Assembly: GCF_000018145.1 (NCBI RefSeq)
Contig: NC_009952.1
Location: forward strand, 2,046,001 to 2,110,000
Direction: 5' to 3'
DNA: 64,000 nt
Origin: Dinoroseobacter shibae DFL 12 = DSM 16493
Lineage (GTDB): Bacteria; Pseudomonadota; Alphaproteobacteria; Rhodobacterales; Rhodobacteraceae
In this document: positions 28,081 through 35,842 of the stretch, piece by piece
Layout: each line of letters opens with the position of its first letter
Numbering within the stretch: position 1 is the first letter of the stretch
The notes under the pieces: generated by a model
Seen by the model: the letters and a program-made list of their open reading frames with translations, nothing else
What the model was told of the DNA's origin: nothing
Database searches by the model: none
Made by a program: the position numbers and the translations under genes

Positions 28081-28108
28081 GACGCCGCGCCCCGGGGGGC
28101 ACGGCGTC
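28081..28108 (-). terminator. hairpin terminator after lpdA
   Basis: A 13-base-pair GC-rich stem (GACGCCG... against ...CGGCGTC, one G-T wobble) with a two-base gap lies 23 bases past the lpdA stop. The T-run after it is weak on the minus strand, so termination may be partial. It separates the pyruvate dehydrogenase operon from the sulfotransferase gene. Confidence 0.6.
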
Positions 28109-28130
28109 CGGGTCTTGACCCTAAGAGAGC

Positions 28131-29873
28131 CTAGTGGGCCTTTTTCTTCTTCGGCGGCATCAGGTCGGTGATCGTGCCCTCGAACATCTCGGCGGCGAAA
28201 TTCACCGTCTCCGACAGGGTCGGGTGCGGGTGGATGGTGTGGCCCAGATCGACCGCATCCGCGCCCATTTCGATGGCCAGCGCCACCTCCGAGATCAGAT
28301 CGCCCGCATTGGTGCCCACGATGCAGGCCCCGATCACCCGGTCGTCCTCGGGGTCGAACAGCAGCTTCGTAATCCCCTCGGACCGGCCATTGGAAAGGGA
28401 CCGCCCCGACGCCGCCCAGGGAAAGACCCCCTTCTCGTAGGCGATGCCCTTGGCCTTGGCGTCGGTCTCCGTCACGCCGCACCAGGCGACCTCAGGGTCG
28501 GTATAGGCCACGGAGGGGATCAGCCGCGCATCGAAATGGCGGTTGTGACCCGCGCAGACCTCTGCCGCGACCTTGCCCTCATGCACCGCCTTGTGCGCCA
28601 GCATCGGCTGGCCCACCAGGTCACCGATGGCGAAGATATGCGCAACACCCGTGCGCTGCTGGCTGTCCACGGCGATGAAGCCGCGCTCGTCCACGGCGAC
28701 CCCGGCCTTCTCGGCATCGATCAGCGCGCCGTTCGGCTTGCGCCCCACGGCCACGAGCACCTTGTCGAAGGTGTCCGTGGTGAGCTCACCCTTGGCGTCC
28801 TCGAAAGTGACCTTCAGCCCCTTCTTGAGCGCCTCGACCCCGGTCACCTTGGTCTTGAGCAGGATGTTCTCGTACCGGCCCTCGATCCGCTTGTGCAGCG
28901 GCTTGACGATGTCCTTGTCGGCCCCCGGCATCAGCTGATCCATGAACTCGACCACGGTGATGTCCGAGCCCAGCGCATCATAGACACAGGCCATTTCCAG
29001 CCCGATGATACCGCCGCCCAGGATCAGCATCCGCTTGGGGATGTCCTTGAGCTCCAGCGCGCCGGTGCTGTCGATGATCCGGTCATCCTCGGGCAGAAAC
29101 GGCAGGTTCACCGGCTCGGAGCCTGCCGCGATGATGCACTGGTCGAAGCTGACCGTCGTGACGCCATCCTCGCCTTCCACCGCGATCATGTTCGGCCCGG
29201 TGAACTTGCCATAGCCGGTGACGACCTCGACCTTGCGGCCCTTGGCCAAACCGCTCAGGCCGCCGGTCAACTGACCGATCACGCTGTCCTTGAAGGCGCG
29301 CAATTCGTCCAGATCCACCTTCGGCTTGCCGAAACTGACGCCGTGCGCGCCCATCTCTTCAGCCTCGGTGATGACCTTGGCGACATGCAGAAGCGCCTTG
29401 GACGGAATACAGCCGACGTTGAGGCAGACCCCACCCAGAGACGGGTAGCGCTCGATCAGAACCACCTTCTTGCCCAGATCCGCCGCCCGGAACGCCGCGG
29501 TGTAGCCCCCGGGGCCGGAGCCCAGCACCACCACCTCGCCATGCACATCCCCCGGGCCGGTCGCGGTACCGGTCGCGGCCACGGCCTCGGGGGCAGCGGC
29601 GGCTGCGGGGGCCTCATCAGCCCCTTTCGGGGCTTCTTCGGCGCCTGAACTCTCGAACACCATGATCACGGTGCCTTCCGAGACGTTGTCGCCCTCGGCC
29701 ACCTTGATCTCCTTGACGACACCGGCGGCCGGTGACGGCACCTCCATGGTCGCCTTGTCACTCTCCAGCTCGATCAGCGGGTCTTCCTCGGCCACCGTGT
29801 CGCCCACGGCCACAAGGATCGAGACGACCGGCACATCGGTGAAATCCCCGATATCGGGTACTTTAATGTCCAT
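28131..29873 (-). CDS. lpdA: dihydrolipoyl dehydrogenase (PDH E3) with an N-terminal lipoyl domain
   Basis: 580 residues. Residues 1-~80 form a lipoyl domain with the lysine in ESDKATMEVPSP, followed by an Ala/Glu/Pro linker. From ~118 it is a flavoprotein disulfide reductase: VVLGSGPGGYTAAFRAADLG (FAD), GGVCLNVGCIPSK (redox disulfide), LGGGIIGLEMA (NAD) and AIGDLVGQPMLAHKA. It reoxidises dihydrolipoamide of the E2 subunit and makes NADH. It starts 12 bases after aceF and is the last gene of aceE-aceF-lpdA. The fused lipoyl domain distinguishes PDH-dedicated E3 proteins from the general E3 of oxoglutarate dehydrogenase. It ends with a Lys-rich tail (PPKKKKAH). Confidence 0.96.
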   Translation of the reverse strand: MDIKVPDIGDFTDVPVVSILVAVGDTVAEEDPLIELESDKATMEVPSPAAGVVKEIKVAEGDNVSEGTVIMVFESSGAEEAPKGADEAPAAAAAPEAVAATGTATGPGDVHGEVVVLGSGPGGYTAAFRAADLGKKVVLIERYPSLGGVCLNVGCIPSKALLHVAKVITEAEEMGAHGVSFGKPKVDLDELRAFKDSVIGQLTGGLSGLAKGRKVEVVTGYGKFTGPNMIAVEGEDGVTTVSFDQCIIAAGSEPVNLPFLPEDDRIIDSTGALELKDIPKRMLILGGGIIGLEMACVYDALGSDITVVEFMDQLMPGADKDIVKPLHKRIEGRYENILLKTKVTGVEALKKGLKVTFEDAKGELTTDTFDKVLVAVGRKPNGALIDAEKAGVAVDERGFIAVDSQQRTGVAHIFAIGDLVGQPMLAHKAVHEGKVAAEVCAGHNRHFDARLIPSVAYTDPEVAWCGVTETDAKAKGIAYEKGVFPWAASGRSLSNGRSEGITKLLFDPEDDRVIGACIVGTNAGDLISEVALAIEMGADAVDLGHTIHPHPTLSETVNFAAEMFEGTITDLMPPKKKKAH

Positions 29874-29885
29874 CGGTCCGTCTCC

Positions 29886-31160
29886 TTACCACATCAACTT
29901 GCGCATATCGCCGAGCAGGGTCTTGAGCGTCACGCAGAACCGCGCCGCCAGGGCCCCGTCCACCGCCCGGTGGTCATAGCTCAGCGAGAGCGGCTGCATC
30001 AGGCGCGGCACGAACTCCTCGCCATTCCAGACCGGCGCCATCTTCGAGCGTGTCAGGCCCAGGATCGCCACCTCGGGTGCGTTGACGATGGGCGTGAAGG
30101 ACGTCCCGCCAATCCCGCCGAGCGACGAGATGGTGAAGGTCGCGCCCTGCATGTCCGGCCCCTTCAACTCACCCGCACGGGCCTTGGCCGACAGCTCCAT
30201 CAGCTCCTTGGAAATCTCCACCAGCCCCTTGCGGTCCGCATCCTTGATCACCGGCACCATCAGCCCGTTGGGCGTGTCCGCCGCAAAGCCGATATTGTAG
30301 AACGCCTTCTTGATCAGCTTGTCGCCGTCGGGATGGATCGAGCTGTTGAATTCCCAATGGGTCTTCAATGCCGAGACGCTCGCCTTGATCACGAAAGACA
30401 GAAGCGTCACCCGGTAGCCGTCTTCCTTGGCCTGGGTGTCCATCTCCTTGCGGTACTTGTCGAGATCGGTGATGTCCGCCTCGTCGTTATGGGTGACGTG
30501 CGGGATGTTCAGCCAGGACCGGTGCAACGCAGGGCCGGAAATCTTCTTGATCCGCGGCATCTCCACGTCCTCGACCGGGCCGAATTTCGAGAAATCCACC
30601 ACCGGGATCGGCGGAATACCCATGCCCCCGGACGCAGCCCCCCCCTTGGCGGGTGCAGGCGCCGTGCTGGATTTCAGATAGGCGGTCACATCCTCGCGCA
30701 GGATGCGCCCCTTGCGGCCGGTGCCGTTGACCTTGCTCAGATCGATCTCCAGGGACCGGGCGAAGGCCCGCACCGAGGGGCTCGCATGGGCCTTGCCGAA
30801 GCCCGCATCGGTCACCGGCGCAGGCTTGGGGTCGGTGGGGGCCGCGGGCGCGGCAGCGGACGGGGCCGCGGGCGCCGAGGCGGCTGGTGCCGAAGGCGCC
30901 GGCTCCGAGGCGCCCGCCGCGCCATCTTCGGCCTCCATCATCATGATCAGCGTACCTTCGGAAACGGTATCGCCCTCGGCCACCTTGATCTCGACCACCT
31001 TGCCCGCAACGGGGCTGGGCACTTCCATGGTCGCCTTGTCGCTCTCCAGTTCCAGCAAGGGGTCTTCTTCGGCGACCACATCGCCGACCGAAACCAGGAT
31101 GCTGACCACCGGAACATCGGTGAAATCGCCGATATCGGGCACGTTTACTTCGATTGCCAT
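29886..31160 (-). CDS. aceF: pyruvate dehydrogenase E2, dihydrolipoyl acetyltransferase
   Basis: 424 residues starting at MAIEVNVPDIG, with AAGGA seven bases upstream. There is one lipoyl domain (~1-80, lysine in ESDKATMEVPSP), an Ala/Pro hinge, a peripheral-subunit-binding domain (~125-165, SPSVRAFARSLEIDLSKVNG) and the catalytic core ending in SYDHRAVDGALAARF with the active-site His. It transfers the acetyl group to CoA and forms the core of the complex. A single lipoyl domain is fewer than the three of E. coli AceF; the extra lipoyl domain on the E3 subunit here partly compensates. The gap to aceE is 81 bases and to lpdA 12 bases. Confidence 0.95.
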   Translation of the reverse strand: MAIEVNVPDIGDFTDVPVVSILVSVGDVVAEEDPLLELESDKATMEVPSPVAGKVVEIKVAEGDTVSEGTLIMMMEAEDGAAGASEPAPSAPAASAPAAPSAAAPAAPTDPKPAPVTDAGFGKAHASPSVRAFARSLEIDLSKVNGTGRKGRILREDVTAYLKSSTAPAPAKGGAASGGMGIPPIPVVDFSKFGPVEDVEMPRIKKISGPALHRSWLNIPHVTHNDEADITDLDKYRKEMDTQAKEDGYRVTLLSFVIKASVSALKTHWEFNSSIHPDGDKLIKKAFYNIGFAADTPNGLMVPVIKDADRKGLVEISKELMELSAKARAGELKGPDMQGATFTISSLGGIGGTSFTPIVNAPEVAILGLTRSKMAPVWNGEEFVPRLMQPLSLSYDHRAVDGALAARFCVTLKTLLGDMRKLMW

Positions 31161-31241
31161 TGTCTTGTCCTTCTCATTCCCTGGCATCCGCCGGCCCTGT
31201 CCCGCGCCGCGCGCAGGCCGGGCCGGACGGACGCGTCCCGA

Positions 31242-33899
31242 TCACACCAGACGGGGGTTCGGCTTGTTGCTGTCGATCTCGTACCGGGCGAGCGCCTTTT
31301 TCAGCACCGCATCGGTGACGGTCCCCTGCCTGTGCAGCGCGACCATGGCCGCGGCGGCGATGTGGTTGGAATCCACCTCGAAGAACCGGCGCAGGTTGAC
31401 CCGGCTGTCGGACCGCCCGAACCCGTCGGTGCCCAGGACCGTGAAGTCCTGCGGCACGAACGCGCGGATCTGTTCGGCATAGTTCTTCATGTAATCGGTG
31501 GCCGCGATGACCGGTCCGGTCACCCCTTCAAGCTGTTGCGTGACAAACGGCACCTTCTGATCTCCAAGGGGGTCGAGCCGGTTGGCCCGTGCGCAATCCT
31601 GCCCGTCGCGGGCCAGCTCGTTCATCGAGGTCGCCGACCAGATGTCCGAGGTCACGCCGAAGTCTTCCTTCAGCATCTCGGCCGCCTTGATCGCCTGCAC
31701 CAGGATCGTGCCCGACCCCATCAGGTTGACATGCTTCTTGTTCGGCTTGGCGGTTTTCGAGAACCGGTAAAGCCCCTTGATGATGTCCTCTTCTACACCC
31801 ATCGGCATGTCCGGATGGGTGTAGTTCTCGTTCATCAGCGTCAGGTAGAAATACACGTCGTCCTGCTCGACATACATCCGCTTGAGCCCGTGATGGACGA
31901 TCACCGCCACCTCGTAGCTGAAGGTCGGATCGTAGCTGATGCAGTTCGGGATGGTGCCCGCCAGGATGTGGGAATGCCCGTCCTCGTGCTGCAGCCCCTC
32001 GCCGTTCAGCGTCGTGCGCCCGGCGGTGCCGCCCAGCATGAAGCCCCGCGCACGGCTGTCGCCCGCGGCCCAGGCCAGGTCGCCGATCCGCTGGAACCCG
32101 AACATAGAGTAGTAGATGAAGAACGGGATCATCGGCACGCCGTGGTTGGAGTACGACGTGGCCGCCGCGATCCAGTCGGCCATGGCCCCGGCCTCGTTGA
32201 TGCCCTCCTGCAGGACCTGTCCCGTCTCGCTCTCCTTGTAATAGGACATCTGGTCCCGGTCTTCGGGGATGTAGGTCTGCCCCATCGGGTTGTAGATCCC
32301 CACCGAGCGGAACAAGCCTTCCATCCCGAAGGTGCGGCTCTCGTCCGGCACGATCGGCACGACCTGCTTGCCGATGTTCTTGTCGCGCAAGAGCGTCGTC
32401 AGTATCCGCACGAAGGCCATGGTGGTCGAAATCTCACGCGTGCCGGTGGATTTCAGCTCCTTGCCGAACGCCTCCAGCGCAGGGATCTCCAGCTTGGGGG
32501 TGTCGCGCCATTCGCGCTTCGGGAACTCGCCGCCCAGCTCCTTGCGCCGCTCCAGGATATAGGCCTTCTGCGCGTTGTTCAGCGCCACGAACGGGGCCTT
32601 GCCGACATCCTCGTCGCTGACAGGGATCTTGAACCGGTCGCGGAAGGCGCGCAACTGCTCCTCGTTCATCTTCTTTTGCTGGTGGGTGGTGTTCTGGCCC
32701 TCGCCGGCCGTGCCCATCCCGTGACCCTTCACGGTCTTGACCAGCAGACAGCTCGGCTGCCCCTTGGTCTCGGTCGCCTTCTTGAACGCGGTATAGACCT
32801 TTTGCGGATCGTGCCCGCCCCGGCGCAGCGCCCAGATCTGCTCATCGGTCCAGTCCTCGACCAGCGCCGCGGTCTCGGGATACTTGCCAAAGAAATGCTT
32901 GCGGATATAGGCGCCGTCCTTGGATTTGAACGTCTGGTAATCGCCGTCCACGGTCTCGTCCATCAGCTGGCGCAACCGGCCCGAGACGTCTTTCTCCAGC
33001 AATTCGTCCCAACCCTTGCCCCAGAGCAGCTTGATGACGTTCCAGCCCGCGCCGCGGAAGTCGCCTTCCAGCTCCTGCACGATCTTGCCATTGCCGCGCA
33101 CCGGTCCGTCGAGCCGTTGCAAGTTGCAGTTGATCACGAAGATCAGGTTGTCCAGCCCCTCGCGCACCGCGAGGTCAATGGCGCCCCGGCTTTCCGGCTC
33201 GTCCATCTCGCCATCGCCCAGGAAACACCACACCTTGCGGTCGGCCATGTCGATGAGGCCCCGGCTGTGCATGTATTTCATGAACCGCGCCTGGTAGATC
33301 GCCATGAGCGGGCCGAGCCCCATCGACACGGTCGGGAACTGCCAGTAGTCCGGCATCAGCCAAGGGTGCGGATAGGATGACAGGCCGGACCCGTCGACTT
33401 CGGAGCGGAAATTTTCCAGCTGCTCCTCGCTGATCCGGCCTTCCATGAAGGACCGCGCATAGATCCCCGGGATCACATGGCCCTGGAAGAACACGAGATC
33501 CCCACCGTGGATCGCCGATTTCGAGCGCCAGAAGTGGTTCAGACCCACGTCATACATCACCGCCGAGGACGCAAAGGACGCGATATGCCCGCCATATTCC
33601 GAGCTGACCTTGTTGCGGCGCACGACCGTGGCCATGGCGTTCCAGCGGTTGATGGTGCGGATCCGCCATTCCATCTCCAGGTCGCCGGGGAAGTCGTACT
33701 GGTCATCGGCGGGAATGGTGTTCTGGTAGGGCGTGGTGGCCGAGAACGGCAGGGTCGCGCCCGCCGCGCGGGCCTGCTGCACCGCCTTGTCCAGAAGGTA
33801 ATGGGCGCGATCCGCGCCGTCCCGGGCGATCACATCCTCGATGGCTTCCTGCCATTCCTGGGATTCCACCGGGTCGATATCGTGCTTGGTGTCCGTCAT
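31242..33899 (-). CDS. aceE: pyruvate dehydrogenase E1, homodimeric type
   Basis: 885 residues, matching homodimeric E1 (AceE) proteins rather than the split alpha/beta type. The thiamine-diphosphate motif is CFLGDGEMDEPES followed by the NLIFVINCN segment. It decarboxylates pyruvate and acetylates the E2 lipoyl group. The start has AGAGGA before the ATG, and the MTDTKHDIDPVESQEWQ N terminus is typical of the family. It is the first gene of the PDH operon. The 228 bases upstream separate it from the D-lactate dehydrogenase gene and hold a TTGGTATGCA motif shared with the lactate-regulator region. Confidence 0.96.
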   Translation of the reverse strand: MTDTKHDIDPVESQEWQEAIEDVIARDGADRAHYLLDKAVQQARAAGATLPFSATTPYQNTIPADDQYDFPGDLEMEWRIRTINRWNAMATVVRRNKVSSEYGGHIASFASSAVMYDVGLNHFWRSKSAIHGGDLVFFQGHVIPGIYARSFMEGRISEEQLENFRSEVDGSGLSSYPHPWLMPDYWQFPTVSMGLGPLMAIYQARFMKYMHSRGLIDMADRKVWCFLGDGEMDEPESRGAIDLAVREGLDNLIFVINCNLQRLDGPVRGNGKIVQELEGDFRGAGWNVIKLLWGKGWDELLEKDVSGRLRQLMDETVDGDYQTFKSKDGAYIRKHFFGKYPETAALVEDWTDEQIWALRRGGHDPQKVYTAFKKATETKGQPSCLLVKTVKGHGMGTAGEGQNTTHQQKKMNEEQLRAFRDRFKIPVSDEDVGKAPFVALNNAQKAYILERRKELGGEFPKREWRDTPKLEIPALEAFGKELKSTGTREISTTMAFVRILTTLLRDKNIGKQVVPIVPDESRTFGMEGLFRSVGIYNPMGQTYIPEDRDQMSYYKESETGQVLQEGINEAGAMADWIAAATSYSNHGVPMIPFFIYYSMFGFQRIGDLAWAAGDSRARGFMLGGTAGRTTLNGEGLQHEDGHSHILAGTIPNCISYDPTFSYEVAVIVHHGLKRMYVEQDDVYFYLTLMNENYTHPDMPMGVEEDIIKGLYRFSKTAKPNKKHVNLMGSGTILVQAIKAAEMLKEDFGVTSDIWSATSMNELARDGQDCARANRLDPLGDQKVPFVTQQLEGVTGPVIAATDYMKNYAEQIRAFVPQDFTVLGTDGFGRSDSRVNLRRFFEVDSNHIAAAAMVALHRQGTVTDAVLKKALARYEIDSNKPNPRLV

Positions 33900-34107
33900 G
33901 ATCCTCTGTCCCTTGGTCCGGACTCTGCGGCCCAGCCATTTCGTTCAGCATTAAATTAATCGCTGTAACCGGATGGGAATTTCCTCCTCCCTCCCGCTCG
34001 ACCCCCACCGGGGCCGTGCGATCAACGCATGCCGCGTGATGATATGTGGATAACACGGGGGTCGTTAGGTCAGAACCCCTGCCAGATGCATAGCGCTACG
34101 CAGCTGA

Positions 34108-34117
34108 TGCATACCAA
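34108..34117 (-). promoter_or_regulatory. TTGGTATGCA motif upstream of aceE
   Basis: On the minus strand this reads TTGGTATGCA, preceded by CCA. The same ten bases occur on the plus strand at 39317-39326 in the regulator-TRAP intergenic region. TTGGT is the half-site core of PdhR/LldR-type FCD regulators, but no good second half is seen here. Confidence 0.3.
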
Positions 34118-34127
34118 TGGTTCAACA

Positions 34128-35828
34128 TTAAACTTCCTCCCGTTTTGCGCCGTAATGCTTGCACTTCGACATCTTCCCGATCCCGGGATTCATGGAATTC
34201 GTCGGATCCACGCTCTTGTAGAACGCAGCAAGGTCCGGTTTGGCTCCATAAAGATGTCCGACATTGTGCTCGGCGGGGTATTCCGCACCCCGTTTGTCAA
34301 GCAATTCAAGCATTTCCGCCTTCAGCGCCTTCACGTCGACGCCCTTCTTGACGATGTAATCCTGGTGCAGAACGTGGCACATGAAGTGCCCGTAATAGAG
34401 CTTGTGCACCAGCTTGTCCGCGATATGCGGCGGCAGTTCTTCGAGCCAGGCACGCTCGTTCCGCTTCAAGGCAATATCCAGCGCAAGGATATCCTCCACC
34501 TGGTCCGCATGGATGTTTTGGTACCGGATCGCCGCACCGGCGGCGGCAAACCGGTGCAGCCCGGCGATCTTGCCCTCCTTGGCCGTGCACTCGAAATAAT
34601 CGCCACCCCGCCCCGCGAAGAACGCGCCCAGGAAATCGCGCGCCTCGTCGATCCCCTCGTCCCGCATCTTCAGAATCAGGTGATGCTCGAACCGGTCGCG
34701 ATACGCCATCATCCGCTTGGGGATCAGCCGGGGCACCACGGCACTGGCAAGCTGCATGAACTTGTCGGTGAACCCGCGCGTCAACGCGAACTTGTTCAGC
34801 CGCGCATCCACCGCCCCCTTCATGGCAAAGAACATCGGCAGCTTGTCGGTGCCGAGCCAGTTGATCATCATCACCGTGTCTTTCCCGTACTTCTCGGAGA
34901 TGTCGAAAATCTCTCTGGCCATGTATTCGGCCGACACCGGTAGGGATTTGAACTCCGCCAGCATGTGCCGGCGCAGCTCGGTCAGTTCATCGGGGTCATT
35001 CGTGCCGATATAGAACACCTGCTCGGCGTCGTTCTTGGGGTAGGTGTCGAGCCGCACGGCGAACACCGCCAGCTTGCCCGCGCATCCCGCCGCCTCGTAA
35101 AGCCGCCGCTTGTCGGCGTTGAACCGGGCGGGCGTGTCGGCCTCCACATCGCGCACGCGGGTGGCGTATTCGGTATCCGAGGCCTGCTTGTTGGAATACT
35201 CCACATCTGCGTCGGCGAACCTGCCCTCCTGCAACCGCGTCAGGATCTCTTCGGGCGTCTCGCCGAGGTTGATGCCGAGGTGATTGACCAGCTCCAGCTG
35301 CCCATCCGCCGTGATCTGCGCAAAAAGCGACAGCTCGGTATAGGACGGCCCCCGCTCGATCAGCGCGCCGCCCGAATTGTTGCACACCCCGCCGACGATC
35401 GACGCCCCGATGCAGGACGACCCGATCACCGAATGGGGCTGCCGGCCCAGGGGGGCCAGCAGTTTCTCCAACGCGAACAGGGTCGCACCCGGCAGGCTCA
35501 CCACCTGCCGCCCACCGTCCAGCACCGTCAGCTGGTCCATCCGCCGGGTGTTGATCAGCACCACGTCCCGGTCATACCCGCCATTGGGGGTCGACCCCTC
35601 GGTCAGCCCGGTATTGGCCGCCTGCATGATGACGATCTTGTCCGCCTTCACGCAGGCCTGCAGGACGCGCCACTGCTCCAGGATGGTGCCGGGCTGGACC
35701 ACGGCCAGCGCCTCGCCCTCGCCCGATCGAAACCCCTTGCGGAACCGCTCGGTCTTGCGCGGGTCGGTCATCAGGTGCCGGGCCCCGACGATCCCGCGCA
35801 GGGTTTCGATCAGATCTGCGTCGGTCAT
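34128..35828 (-). CDS. dld: quinone-dependent D-lactate dehydrogenase
   Basis: 566 residues starting at MTDADLIETL, because GGAGG sits eight bases before this ATG; an ATG five codons earlier overlaps the TRAP stop codon (TGATG) and is the alternative. It is the Dld family: an FAD-binding PCMH domain with VVQPGTILEQWRVLQAC, AANTGLTEGSTPNGGYDRDVV and SVIGSSCIGASIVGGVCNNSGG, then a membrane-associating substrate domain ending NSMNPGIGKMSKCKHYG. The enzyme oxidises D-lactate to pyruvate and reduces quinone at the inner membrane. It is the third gene of dctP-dctQM-dld, so the imported substrate is probably lactate or a related 2-hydroxy acid. The pyruvate would feed the PDH encoded next door. Confidence 0.93.
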   Translation of the reverse strand: MTDADLIETLRGIVGARHLMTDPRKTERFRKGFRSGEGEALAVVQPGTILEQWRVLQACVKADKIVIMQAANTGLTEGSTPNGGYDRDVVLINTRRMDQLTVLDGGRQVVSLPGATLFALEKLLAPLGRQPHSVIGSSCIGASIVGGVCNNSGGALIERGPSYTELSLFAQITADGQLELVNHLGINLGETPEEILTRLQEGRFADADVEYSNKQASDTEYATRVRDVEADTPARFNADKRRLYEAAGCAGKLAVFAVRLDTYPKNDAEQVFYIGTNDPDELTELRRHMLAEFKSLPVSAEYMAREIFDISEKYGKDTVMMINWLGTDKLPMFFAMKGAVDARLNKFALTRGFTDKFMQLASAVVPRLIPKRMMAYRDRFEHHLILKMRDEGIDEARDFLGAFFAGRGGDYFECTAKEGKIAGLHRFAAAGAAIRYQNIHADQVEDILALDIALKRNERAWLEELPPHIADKLVHKLYYGHFMCHVLHQDYIVKKGVDVKALKAEMLELLDKRGAEYPAEHNVGHLYGAKPDLAAFYKSVDPTNSMNPGIGKMSKCKHYGAKREEV

Positions 35829-35842
35829 GCGTCCAGCCTCCA

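Noticed and set aside
34045-34053. Perfect DnaA-box sequence (TTATCCACA on the minus strand)
   Set aside because: Only one copy, with no AT-rich unwinding region, no dnaA, dnaN or parAB genes nearby; likely chance in the dld-aceE gap, so no origin is called.
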